Part shown: positions 33,942-42,767 of the stretch, piece by piece
Layout of the letters: every line of letters begins with the position of its first letter
How positions within the stretch are numbered: the first letter of the stretch is position 1
From: an uncultured Erysipelotrichaceae bacterium
GTDB lineage: Bacteria; Bacillota_I; Bacilli_A; RF39; UBA660
DNA: 47,076 bases
Reading direction: 5' to 3'
Assembly (NCBI GenBank): GCA_902801795.1
Contig: CADCJQ010000023.1
Span: 1-47,076, forward strand
Translations under genes and position numbers: made by a program
Notes under the pieces: generated by a model
Told to the model about the DNA's origin: nothing
The model's database searches: none
What the model saw: only the letters and a program-made list of their open reading frames with translations

Positions 33942-35285
33942 ATGGCAAGAAGTATTCCAAGTAACCAAGAAGCAGAACAGTCTTTGTTATCATCAATGTT
34001 TTTATCAAAGTTTGCGCTTGATAGAGCGACAGATGCTTTATCGCCAGAAGATTTTTATTTTGATAATAATCGCGTTATATTTAATGTATTACAGAATTTA
34101 AATAATAAAAATGTTCCTATTGATATGACAAGCATTATTACAGAACTAAAAAATAGTGATAAACTTAATGAAGCTGGTGGTATTCCTTATATTAGTGAAG
34201 TATTAAATAGTGAAGCTGTGGCAACTAATGCTGATTATTATATTAAAAAGGTTAGTGATGCTGCCTTACTACGTCGTTTAATTAAGGTATCCGAAGAAAT
34301 TGGAACATTAGGATATGAATCAATGGATGATGTTGATGAAGCTCTTGATGAAGCAGAGAAGAAAATTCTTGGTGTAGTTAAAAATAAACAAAGTAGTGAA
34401 TTTCGTGATTTTAAAGATATTTTATATGATGCCCAAAAAAATCTTGAACAATTATCTCAAGCAAAAGGTGAAATAACGGGTATTGCTTCAGGTTTTGTTG
34501 ATATTGATAGGTTAACTGCTGGTTTTCATGAAAATCAATTAATAATAGTGGCAGCACGTCCAGCGATGGGAAAAACCGTTTTTGCTTTAAATGTTGGTGT
34601 TAATGCTGCTTTAGCAGGTAAAAGTGTGGCTATTTTTAATTTGGAAATGGATGCTGTTCAACTTGCCAATCGTATTTTATCTTCTGTTGGTCAAATTGAA
34701 GGTAAAAAATTTATGAATGGTAACTTTAATAATGATGATTGGACAAGACTTAATGAAGCGATAAGTCAGTTACAAGATGCTAAAATCTTTATTAATGATA
34801 TGACAGAATCAACTATAGGCGCAATAAGAAGTAAATGTAGGCGTCTTGCAAGCAGTGAAGCAGGACTTGATTTAGTAATAATTGACTATTTACAGTTAAT
34901 TAGTGGTGGAAAAAACTATGGAACTAATAGACAACAAGAGGTATCGGATATATCTCGTGCACTTAAACTTTTAGCCTTAGAATTACATATACCTATTATT
35001 GCACTTGCCCAACTATCTCGTTCTGTTGAACAAAGAGAAGATAAGCGTCCAGTAATGAGTGACTTACGTGAATCAGGTTCTATTGAACAAGATGCCGATA
35101 TTGTTTCATTCTTATATCGTGATTCATACTATAAAAAAGGGGCATCGGGTGAAGGTAATGCCTCAATAAGTGAATTTATTGTTGGTAAACATCGTAATGG
35201 AAGAACGGATACGGTTAATTTAATATTTAAAGGTGATACATGTTCATTCTTAAATTATGAGAAAACTGAAGGAGTTGAAGAATAA
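33942..35285 (+). CDS. dnaB: Replicative DNA helicase
   Basis: Hexameric fork helicase. 447 residues: an N-terminal primase-interaction domain (about 1-150; SNQEAEQSLLSSMF) and a RecA-like ATPase with Walker A ARPAMGKT (205-212), Walker B LDLVIIDYLQLI and the DLRESGSIEQDADIV segment. No intein. It is coupled to rplI and followed at once by an M23 peptidase gene starting with TTG. In Bacillus the orthologue is called dnaC and precedes purA and walRKHIJ. Confidence 0.96.
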   Translation: MARSIPSNQEAEQSLLSSMFLSKFALDRATDALSPEDFYFDNNRVIFNVLQNLNNKNVPIDMTSIITELKNSDKLNEAGGIPYISEVLNSEAVATNADYYIKKVSDAALLRRLIKVSEEIGTLGYESMDDVDEALDEAEKKILGVVKNKQSSEFRDFKDILYDAQKNLEQLSQAKGEITGIASGFVDIDRLTAGFHENQLIIVAARPAMGKTVFALNVGVNAALAGKSVAIFNLEMDAVQLANRILSSVGQIEGKKFMNGNFNNDDWTRLNEAISQLQDAKIFINDMTESTIGAIRSKCRRLASSEAGLDLVIIDYLQLISGGKNYGTNRQQEVSDISRALKLLALELHIPIIALAQLSRSVEQREDKRPVMSDLRESGSIEQDADIVSFLYRDSYYKKGASGEGNASISEFIVGKHRNGRTDTVNLIFKGDTCSFLNYEKTEGVEE

Positions 35286-36809
35286 TTGAAAGGGAAAAAT
35301 ATAATTTGGTTAACAATTGCATTAATAATAAGTGGTATATTGGTAACCATGATTAAAGAAAAGAATACATCACATATTCCTCTTGAAGGATATCGTGTTT
35401 ATTTAGAAGGAAAAGCTATTGGTTTAATTAAATCAAAAGATGAGTTAAATAATTATATTAATAAGCAACAAGATCAATTAAAAACTAAATATAATGTTGA
35501 TACTATATATATACCTAATGATATAAATATTGAAAAAGAAGTTACTTATGATGATGCTATAGATAGTGTTGAAAGTATTTATACAAGAATAAATGAAATA
35601 TCACCATTTACCATTAGAGGATATCAAGTAACAATAGATAAAACTAATAGTACAGAATATCAAAATGATGATAATATTCATGATGAAGATGAGAATAAAG
35701 TAATTAAAATAAATGTTATGAATAAAGAAATATTCACGAAAGCAGTGGAAAACTTTATTTTATCATTTGTTAATGAAGATCAATACAAGGCTTTTGTTAA
35801 TAAAGAAAAATTAGAATTACAATCAACAACGGGAGAAATATTAGAAAATATCTATATTGAAGATGAAATTGTTATTAAAGAAGCCAATTTACCAGTTAAT
35901 GAAACTATTTATATGGATTCTGATAGTTTAACAAAATATTTAATATTTAATAATAATACAAGTAGTGAAAAATACTATGTTAAATCTGGTGATAATATTG
36001 ATAAAATAGCGAATGATAATAAGATGAGTGTTAATGAACTTTTAATAGCCAATTCATCTCTTACAAGTGCAACTAATCTTTTATATGTTGGACAAGAATT
36101 ATCAATAGGGGCGGTTGATCCGGTGTTTAACTTGATGGTGGAAAAGCATGTTGTTGAAGATCAAATTGTAAAGTATACAAGAAAAAATGAATATGATAAT
36201 ACAATGTATCAAGGACAAACAAAAATAAAACAAAAAGGTTCTAATGGAACAATTAGAGTTACGCAAAAAATTAAATATATTAATGGTGAAGTATTAAAAG
36301 CATATATTGTTTCCAGTGAAGAGATTGTACCAGTGGTTAATGAAATTGTTGTTCATGGTGGTAAACAAGCAAAACGTGGTGATGGAGGTTGGTCATGGCC
36401 TACTAATTTCCCATATTCCATATCAAGTCGTTATGGATGGCGTTGGGGAAGACTTCATAGTGGTGTTGATATCTATGGAACAGGACGTGGTTCACCAATT
36501 TATGCTGCAAGAGATGGTGAAGTAACTAGTATTACATCAAATTCTTCTTCAGGATATTTTGTTATTATTAAGCATGATAATGGTTATTATACAAGATATG
36601 CTCATATGCAAAATGTTAATGGAAATGACCGCTTAGGTGGTGTTGGTTCTGCTACTAAATATATAAGAGTTGGTCAAAGAGTTAAAGCACATGATTTAAT
36701 AGGAGAAATGGGAAGTTCAGGAGGAAGTACAGGAGTACACTTACATTTTGAAATATGGAATGGTGTTCCATTTTCATCACAATCTTTTGACCCATTGTTG
36801 TTCTATTAA
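35286..36809 (+). CDS. Secreted M23 metalloendopeptidase with LysM and G5 domains, TTG start
   Basis: Cuts peptidoglycan cross-bridges or stem peptides outside the cell. 507 residues from TTG 35286, with AAGGAG 12 bases before inside dnaB. An N-terminal membrane anchor (about 5-23), an unknown domain (30-215), a LysM (about 228-275, YYVKSGDNIDKIANDNKM), a G5 domain (about 285-358), and a C-terminal M23 domain (about 372-507) with HSGVD and HLHFE zinc ligands. Its last 140 residues are nearly the same as those of the M23 gene at 37592. Its stop TAA overlaps the next ATG by one base. Confidence 0.93.
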   Translation: MKGKNIIWLTIALIISGILVTMIKEKNTSHIPLEGYRVYLEGKAIGLIKSKDELNNYINKQQDQLKTKYNVDTIYIPNDINIEKEVTYDDAIDSVESIYTRINEISPFTIRGYQVTIDKTNSTEYQNDDNIHDEDENKVIKINVMNKEIFTKAVENFILSFVNEDQYKAFVNKEKLELQSTTGEILENIYIEDEIVIKEANLPVNETIYMDSDSLTKYLIFNNNTSSEKYYVKSGDNIDKIANDNKMSVNELLIANSSLTSATNLLYVGQELSIGAVDPVFNLMVEKHVVEDQIVKYTRKNEYDNTMYQGQTKIKQKGSNGTIRVTQKIKYINGEVLKAYIVSSEEIVPVVNEIVVHGGKQAKRGDGGWSWPTNFPYSISSRYGWRWGRLHSGVDIYGTGRGSPIYAARDGEVTSITSNSSSGYFVIIKHDNGYYTRYAHMQNVNGNDRLGGVGSATKYIRVGQRVKAHDLIGEMGSSGGSTGVHLHFEIWNGVPFSSQSFDPLLFY

Positions 36810-37561
36810 TGAGAGCGATTATTCTAGGTAGTGGCTCAAAAGGAAATTCAACACTTTTAATAGGAAAAGCCAAAAAAATATTAATTGATGTTGGATTTTC
36901 TTATCCTAAAATGATTAAGTTATTAGAAGAATATCAAGTAGAACCAAAGGATATTGATGCCATTTTAATAACTCATACGCATAAAGATCATATAGGAGGG
37001 CTTGCTACTTTTGTTAAAAAGAATATGACTATGGTTTATACTAATAGTATGATGTTTGATGAACTATCAAAAATAGTTAATGAAGATAATATGGTTATTA
37101 ATGATGAAGATTTTGATATTGATGAATTTCATATTGAAGTGATTCATACATCACATGATGCACCAGGTAGTGTTGGCTTTATTGTTAACGATTTTGATAA
37201 AAGTCTTGTTTATGTTACTGATACGGGATATATTAATAGTACATATTTAAAGAGATTAAAAAATAAGAATGTTTATATATTTGAAAGTAATCATGATATA
37301 AATATGTTAATGACAGGTCCTTATCCATATATATTAAAACAAAGAGTTGTTAGTGATAAAGGTCATTTATCCAATGAACAGTCAGGAAATTATTTAAAAG
37401 AATTAATTGGGGATAAAACAAAAAAAATAATTTTAGCACATCTTTCAGAAACGAATAATACGCCAGAAATAGCCTTGAAAACAGTTAATGAGATACTAAA
37501 TGTTAGTTTAGAAATTACGACAGCTTTTCAAGATTCATGTATTGATGTTGGCGAAATATAA
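36809..37561 (+). CDS. walJ: MBL-fold hydrolase WalJ/YycJ
   Basis: Metallo-beta-lactamase-fold protein, in Bacillus the last gene of the walRKHIJ cluster, possibly involved in coordinating replication and division. 250 residues: GSGSKGNSTLL, the metal-binding HTHKDHIGGL (near 52-61), a second metal-binding segment around ESNHDI and the C-terminal AHLSETNN. The walRK two-component genes and walHI are absent, so walJ sits alone between two peptidase genes. One-base overlap with the preceding gene. Confidence 0.93.
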   Translation: MRAIILGSGSKGNSTLLIGKAKKILIDVGFSYPKMIKLLEEYQVEPKDIDAILITHTHKDHIGGLATFVKKNMTMVYTNSMMFDELSKIVNEDNMVINDEDFDIDEFHIEVIHTSHDAPGSVGFIVNDFDKSLVYVTDTGYINSTYLKRLKNKNVYIFESNHDINMLMTGPYPYILKQRVVSDKGHLSNEQSGNYLKELIGDKTKKIILAHLSETNNTPEIALKTVNEILNVSLEITTAFQDSCIDVGEI

Positions 37562-37591
37562 TGGTAAAATAGTTATATTAGGAGTTAAGAT

Positions 37592-38590
37592 ATGAAGGAA
37601 TACTATAAATTATTTAATTTAGTTTTATCCTTTTTCGTTGTTTTTTTGCTTAATTTATTAATGATTGCAAAAATAAAAGATAATAATAAGGTAATAGATG
37701 AAAATCCCATTAGGCAATTTGTCAAAGGAAATAATAATGATATTGGATGTTTATCAGTTTTTGTAGATGAATTAACTGACGCAAGTTATTCTTTTGATGG
37801 GGGAAAAACTTGGCAAAAGAGTAACTATGGTGCAATATATCAAAATGGTGAATATGATATTTTAGTAAAGAATAGTAAAGAAGAAATTATATTAAATAAA
37901 AAGTTAAGTGTAAACTCTATAGTTTCAGATGCTCCTATTATAAAAGTAGATTTTGATAAAAAAATAAAATCATTTAGTAGTGAAGATTTATTAGATGGCA
38001 TAGATGCATTATATAATAATCAAGACATTTCAAGAGAATTAGAAATTGATGTATTAGATCATAATAAAGATAGTGTTTTAGTGTCATATTCAACTGAGAA
38101 TAATGGTAAAAGATGTTCAATATTACGTAAAATATATATAAGCGAAGACACCTATGATGATAGTGAATGGCTTTGGCCAACAGATGTACCATATTCGATA
38201 TCAAGTCGTTATGGATGGCGTTGGGGTAGAAAACATAACGGTGTGGATATTGCGGGATTAAAGCGTGGTTCACCAATTTATGCTGCAAGAGATGGTGAAA
38301 TAATTGATATAACTTCTAATTCTTCATCGGGATATTATGTTATTATTAAACATGATAATGGTTATTATACTAGATATGCACATATGCAAAATACTGATGG
38401 AAATGATAGATTAGGGAAAACAAGTTCCGCTACTAAATATATAGCAGTTGGTCAAAGAGTAAAAGCTCATGATATTATTGGGGAAATAGGTTCTTCTGGC
38501 GATAGTACGGGAGCTCATTTACATTTTGAAATATGGAATGGTATGCCATGGCAAGCTCAATCATTTGATCCATTAACATTTTATAAATAA
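37592..38590 (+). CDS. Secreted M23 metalloendopeptidase, second copy
   Basis: 332 residues. N-terminal membrane anchor (about 8-28), then an unknown domain (about 45-180) with strand-like FVDELTDASYSFDGGKTWQK, and a C-terminal M23 domain (about 190-332) whose SISSRYGWRWGRKHNGVDI and HLHFEIWNG are nearly identical to those of the 35286 gene. LysM and G5 domains are missing, so it shares only the catalytic part. Ribosome site TTAGGAG. rlmH follows after 10 bases. The peptidase role is firm; the bond cleaved is not known. Confidence 0.92.
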   Translation: MKEYYKLFNLVLSFFVVFLLNLLMIAKIKDNNKVIDENPIRQFVKGNNNDIGCLSVFVDELTDASYSFDGGKTWQKSNYGAIYQNGEYDILVKNSKEEIILNKKLSVNSIVSDAPIIKVDFDKKIKSFSSEDLLDGIDALYNNQDISRELEIDVLDHNKDSVLVSYSTENNGKRCSILRKIYISEDTYDDSEWLWPTDVPYSISSRYGWRWGRKHNGVDIAGLKRGSPIYAARDGEIIDITSNSSSGYYVIIKHDNGYYTRYAHMQNTDGNDRLGKTSSATKYIAVGQRVKAHDIIGEIGSSGDSTGAHLHFEIWNGMPWQAQSFDPLTFYK

Positions 38591-38600
38591 AGAGGAAGTT

Positions 38601-39053
38601 ATGATAAAAATAATATGTATTGGTAAAATTAAAGAAAATTATTATAAAGATGCTATTCAAGAGTATAAAAAAAGAATAAGCAAATATACTAAAGTAGAGA
38701 TTATTGAATTACCAGATGTTTCTTATGATATCAAAAAAACTTTAAAAGAAGAATACAATAATGTTATGAAAGTTTTTAATAAAAATGATTATAATATTTT
38801 AATGGATATAAGTGGTAATGAATTAGATAGCTTATCTTTTGCTTCTAAAATAAATAATACTTTTAATATAAATAATAATATTACTTTTATAATAGGTGGG
38901 AGTTATGGCGTATTAGATGATTTACGAAATGTATGTGATTATCGGATATCTTTTTCTAAAATGACTTTTCCACATCAATTATTTAGAGTAATACTATTAG
39001 AGCAAATATATCGTGCTTTTAAAATAAATAATCATGAAGAATATCATAAATAG
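38601..39053 (+). CDS. rlmH: 23S rRNA pseudouridine-1915 N3-methyltransferase
   Basis: SPOUT methyltransferase acting at helix 69 of assembled ribosomes. 150 residues: an N-terminal MIKIICIGKIKENYYKDAI, the SAM-binding knot with ITFIIGGSYGVLDDLRN and the C-terminal SKMTFPHQLFRVILLEQIYR followed by AFKINNHEEYHK. All are typical of the family. Ribosome site AGAGGAAG. In Bacillus rlmH lies after walJ and htrC, so the neighbourhood is conserved. Confidence 0.96.
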   Translation: MIKIICIGKIKENYYKDAIQEYKKRISKYTKVEIIELPDVSYDIKKTLKEEYNNVMKVFNKNDYNILMDISGNELDSLSFASKINNTFNINNNITFIIGGSYGVLDDLRNVCDYRISFSKMTFPHQLFRVILLEQIYRAFKINNHEEYHK

Positions 39054-39061
39054 GAGGTATT

Positions 39062-40351
39062 ATGTCTTTTATTAATTCTTTTTTTTGGATTATTGCTACT
39101 ATTTTATTAATTGTTTGTGGATTATATTATTCTTTTAAATTAGGTTTTCCCCAATTTAATGTGAAAAAGATGTTTAAAAGTTTAAAAAAGGATAGCATAG
39201 AAGATGGTATATCTCCTTTTAAAACTTTGACTCTAGCTTTAGCAGCTCGTATTGGAGTTGGTTCTCTTGCAGGGATTGCTTTAGGATTATATCAAGGGGG
39301 AATAGGAGTTGTTTTTTGGATATGGCTTTCCTGTTTAATAACACTTCCTAATTCTTTTGTTGAAAGTACTCTAGCGGTTATCTATCATGAGAGAGATGGA
39401 AAATATTTTAAAGGTGGTCCACCATATTATATTGAAAAAGGTTTAAAACTAAAGAAGTTAGCGATAATTTATGCTATTACAATATCTTTATGCTATCTTG
39501 GAGGATTTTTAGCGATTCAATCAAATACCATTGCAGCCTGTCTTGATAAGTATTTAAATATTCCAACTCTTATAACAGGAGTATTTGTATCTATAATTTC
39601 ATATTTTATTATCTCGAATGGTTTAAAAAGAATAGCGAATTTCACATCCATATTAGTTCCTATAATGGGAATTATTTATATGGTAGTAGCCTTAGTGATT
39701 ATTATTATGAATATTAATGTTATTCCTGTAATATTAGAGAAAATTATTATGGAAGCCTTTAATTTTAAAGCTTTAGGCTGGGGTATAATAAGTAGTATGA
39801 TAATAGGTGTCGAACGTGGAATCTTTTCATCAGAAGCCGGTATTGGAACAGGGGCAGTTGCTAGTGGAACAAGTGATACTACTTATCCTTCTAAACAAGG
39901 ATATCTACAAATGTTAGGAGTATACTTTACAAGTTTTATTATTTGCTCAAGTACCGCTTTTATTATTTTAACGAGTAATATTAATATTAATAGTTTTCAT
40001 GATCCTAATGGTATTGAAATAACTTTAGAAGCCTTAAATCAACATTTAGGTAGTTTTGGAACAATTATTTTAATTATTTCCATTATTTCTTTTGCTTTTT
40101 CTACTATTATATCAGGATATTATTATGGAGAGAGTAACATTAAATATTTATATAAAAAGATGAGTAAAAAGAGTGTTTTTCTATTAGATATATTTGTCGT
40201 TATAGTTCTTTTATATGGAGCGATTGCCAAACCATCAAGTCTTTGGAATATTGTTGATATAGGAGTTGCGATACTTGCGATAATTAATAGTGTAGCGCTT
40301 TTAGGTTTAAGAAAAAATGTAGTTAATGAAATAAATAAAGAAGGTAGTTAA
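39062..40351 (+). CDS. Sodium:alanine/glycine symporter family protein (AGCS)
   Basis: Takes up small neutral amino acids with sodium. 429 residues, about ten membrane helices. Family motifs: ALAARIGVGSLAGIALGLYQ, WLSCLITLPNSFVESTLAVI, GGPPYYIEKGL, and GVERGIFSSEAGIGTGAVAS. Ribosome site TAGGAGG. The stop is 2 bases before the ung start. The exact substrate (alanine, glycine or other) cannot be told. Confidence 0.92.
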   Translation: MSFINSFFWIIATILLIVCGLYYSFKLGFPQFNVKKMFKSLKKDSIEDGISPFKTLTLALAARIGVGSLAGIALGLYQGGIGVVFWIWLSCLITLPNSFVESTLAVIYHERDGKYFKGGPPYYIEKGLKLKKLAIIYAITISLCYLGGFLAIQSNTIAACLDKYLNIPTLITGVFVSIISYFIISNGLKRIANFTSILVPIMGIIYMVVALVIIIMNINVIPVILEKIIMEAFNFKALGWGIISSMIIGVERGIFSSEAGIGTGAVASGTSDTTYPSKQGYLQMLGVYFTSFIICSSTAFIILTSNININSFHDPNGIEITLEALNQHLGSFGTIILIISIISFAFSTIISGYYYGESNIKYLYKKMSKKSVFLLDIFVVIVLLYGAIAKPSSLWNIVDIGVAILAIINSVALLGLRKNVVNEINKEGS

Positions 40352-40352
40352 T

Positions 40353-41015
40353 ATGATAGGTAATGATTGGGATATTATTTTACGAGATGAATTAAAAAAA
40401 GATTATTTTATAAAACTTATTAATAATGTAAGGAAAGAATACCATGATAAAACTATTTTTCCCAGAAAAGATCAAGTATTTAATGCTTTTCGTTATACAC
40501 CATATGAAAAAGTTAAAGTAGTTATTTTAGGACAAGATCCTTATCATGGAGTAGGAGAAGCGGAAGGTTTATCATTTTCTGTTCCTTTAGGGATAAAAAA
40601 ACCACCAAGTTTAGTTAATATTTTTAAAGAATTAGAAGATGATTTAGGAATAAAACCACCTAATCATGGTAGTTTACATTCATGGGCTAAAGAGGGCGTT
40701 TTACTTTTAAATGCTGTATTAACAGTTGTTAAAGATCATGCCGCATCCCATCAAGGAATGGGATGGGAAACATTTACCGATAATGTTATCAAACTTGTTA
40801 ATCAAAAAAAAGAACCAGTTGTCTTTATTCTTTGGGGACGTTATGCTAGAAGTAAAAAAAGTTTAATTACTAATCCAATTCATTATGTTGTTGAATCTTC
40901 TCATCCAAGTCCTTTATCAGCTTATAATGGCTTTTTTGGAAGTCGACCTTTTTCTAAAACAAATAATTATTTAATAAGTAAAGGAATAAAACCAGTTAAT
41001 TGGGAAATAAAATAG
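40353..41015 (+). CDS. ung: Uracil-DNA glycosylase
   Basis: Removes uracil from DNA, the first step of base excision repair. 220 residues. Catalytic Asp62 in the water-activating loop GQDPYHG (61-67), EGLSFSVP after it, LLLNAVLTV, and the DNA-intercalation motif SSHPSPLSAYNGFFGS with the catalytic His. It belongs to family 1. Ribosome site AAGAAGG. Follows the symporter gene closely. Confidence 0.97.
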   Translation: MIGNDWDIILRDELKKDYFIKLINNVRKEYHDKTIFPRKDQVFNAFRYTPYEKVKVVILGQDPYHGVGEAEGLSFSVPLGIKKPPSLVNIFKELEDDLGIKPPNHGSLHSWAKEGVLLLNAVLTVVKDHAASHQGMGWETFTDNVIKLVNQKKEPVVFILWGRYARSKKSLITNPIHYVVESSHPSPLSAYNGFFGSRPFSKTNNYLISKGIKPVNWEIK

Positions 41016-41040
41016 TACAATAAAAGTATTATTTTTTTAT
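41011..41040 (+). terminator. Weak terminator after ung
   Basis: AATAGTAC pairs with GTATTATT (one bulge) and is followed by T7. The consensus promoter of the next gene is 12 bases further on. Confidence 0.5.
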
Positions 41041-41051
41041 AAATTATGAAA

Positions 41052-41080
41052 TTGACAAAAACTGATATTTTTGGTATAAT
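41052..41080 (+). promoter_or_regulatory. Consensus SigA promoter
   Basis: TTGACA (41052-41057), 17 bases, TATAAT (41075-41080): a full match to consensus, driving the PLC-like gene. Confidence 0.85.
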
Positions 41081-41103
41081 ATGGGCTGTTTTTTGGAGGT
41101 ATG

Positions 41104-41985
41104 ATGCCAAGTTACAAAACACATTCTATTCATGGAGAATTATTATTACCAGAAATGGATAAAATAATAGAAATAAAAAAAGAGGACTTAAAAGCTTATT
41201 GTATGGGACCTGATGCTTTGATTGAAACTGATTATCAAACCTTTGATTATCAGCATGCTAATAAAGTAAAAGAGTTTTTTATGTCAATGTTAAATTATAT
41301 TAAAGATAATAAATTACAAGATAATAGTGAAGTAATGGCCTTTCTTTATGGTAATATTGATCATTTAGTTCTTGATAGTGTAACACATCCTCTTATTTAT
41401 TACATGACAGAAGATATTGAAAGAAAGCATAAGATTAAACCACATGGATTAATAGAACATTGGATAGATGATTATATAGTACAGAAATATCATCGAAATA
41501 ATGCATGCTATTATCATAAATGGTTTGTAAATAATGATGAATTACTGAAAATGATTAATGTAATTTACAAAAGAGTTTACGGATGTAATTTAGAGAGTTT
41601 AAAATATAGTTTTGGAATGTTTTCTAATATTATGTATGATACTCTTGCTAGAAGAAATGTTATTGGTATAATACCTTTAATTATTAAATTTATTAATATT
41701 GGTGATTTTATTTATAAAAAAGATTTATCAAGAATAATACCATATTTAAACTTAGAACATGATATTTGGTTAAATCCTGAAACAAAAGAAGTATATAGTG
41801 ATTCATTTGATGATTTATGGGAGAAGGCTAATGAAGTATCTCTTGAAACGATAAGAGATGTTAATGAATATTTGTATGGTGATAAACAATTACAAAATAA
41901 AATAATACTTAATAATATATCATATAATACTGGTTTTCCTTGTGAAATAGGACAAAGTCATCAATATGTAAAAAAGTATAAATAA
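41104..41985 (+). CDS. Zinc-dependent phospholipase C-like family protein
   Basis: 293 residues. Two adjacent ATGs (41101, 41104); the second has better distance from GGAGGT and starts MPSYKTHSIHGELLLPEMD. The order of histidines and aspartates (H7, H10 near the N-terminus, GPDAL, LYGNIDHLVLDSVTHPLIYY, IEHWIDD) matches the all-helical PLC/P1-nuclease-like fold used by the zinc-dependent PLC family. No signal peptide is seen, so it may be cytoplasmic. Substrate unknown. Confidence 0.7.
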   Translation: MPSYKTHSIHGELLLPEMDKIIEIKKEDLKAYCMGPDALIETDYQTFDYQHANKVKEFFMSMLNYIKDNKLQDNSEVMAFLYGNIDHLVLDSVTHPLIYYMTEDIERKHKIKPHGLIEHWIDDYIVQKYHRNNACYYHKWFVNNDELLKMINVIYKRVYGCNLESLKYSFGMFSNIMYDTLARRNVIGIIPLIIKFINIGDFIYKKDLSRIIPYLNLEHDIWLNPETKEVYSDSFDDLWEKANEVSLETIRDVNEYLYGDKQLQNKIILNNISYNTGFPCEIGQSHQYVKKYK

Positions 41986-42001
41986 ATATAGGGGGAATAA
42001 A

Positions 42002-42661
42002 ATGAGAATTAATTGGGAAAATATCAGAGGATTTTTTAAAAAAAATGGAAAGAAATGGGTTGCAACTTCTATTACTACATTAATGTTAACACAACCTATT
42101 ATGGCTAAAACGGATAGTAGTCAAAGTGTAAATACTGATATGGTAAAAAATATTACTTTATTTACTAAAGATAATAATGTTTTATCAAATGAATTAAATG
42201 ATTTAGAAGATATTATTAACAAGGATAAAGTTGAAGTAGATAATACTAATAAGGTATATTTAAATGATATAAATGATTCTAGTGTCTTTAAATTTTATGA
42301 TATCTGGAAAAAAGATAGTTCAGATCACTATGTAAGGAAAATATATACTATTAATGTTGATTTGTCTTATTTTAAAAATCATTCATATGAAGATTTGCTT
42401 TTGGATATTAAACATGCTAAAATGGATGGCGTAACTGCTGTCCAAAGTATCGAAACAGAAATTTCTGTTACTGAACCAGACGATTATGAGTATTTATCTT
42501 TAGAAATTGATGGTGTTGGTGTTATTTTTAAAACTAAAAGTACTAATTATGCTTCTAAAGAAAATGTAAATACATATCTTTTAGCATCATCTATAATTGT
42601 TTTGTTTATTGGTTCAACTTTAGGTGTATTGAAATATAATAAAAAAAATAACAATAAGTAA
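42002..42661 (+). CDS. Unknown membrane-anchored exported protein
   Basis: 219 residues. An N-terminal signal-like segment (about 18-36, WVATSITTLMLTQPIMAKT) and a second membrane helix near the C-terminus (about 190-212, LLASSIIVLFIGSTLGVLKY) followed by a short basic tail. The middle (40-185) is Asp/Asn-rich and presumably outside. No LPXTG motif and no recognised domain. Ribosome site AGGGGG. It lies 16 bases after the PLC-like gene and may share its transcript. A terminator follows. Confidence 0.65.
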   Translation: MRINWENIRGFFKKNGKKWVATSITTLMLTQPIMAKTDSSQSVNTDMVKNITLFTKDNNVLSNELNDLEDIINKDKVEVDNTNKVYLNDINDSSVFKFYDIWKKDSSDHYVRKIYTINVDLSYFKNHSYEDLLLDIKHAKMDGVTAVQSIETEISVTEPDDYEYLSLEIDGVGVIFKTKSTNYASKENVNTYLLASSIIVLFIGSTLGVLKYNKKNNNK

Positions 42662-42704
42662 TATTAAATATAATTAATGAAATAAAAATAAGTAAATAAT
42701 AAGT

Positions 42705-42732
42705 AAAGGACTAGTAAATAGTTCTTTTTTTT
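42705..42732 (+). terminator. Intrinsic terminator
   Basis: AAAGGACTA (42705-42713), loop GTAAA, TAGTTCTTT (42719-42727), then T. secA begins 36 bases later with its own GATAAAAT -10. Confidence 0.8.
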
Positions 42733-42767
42733 GATAAAATAGTAGTATTAAAAGGAGTGAATAATTT

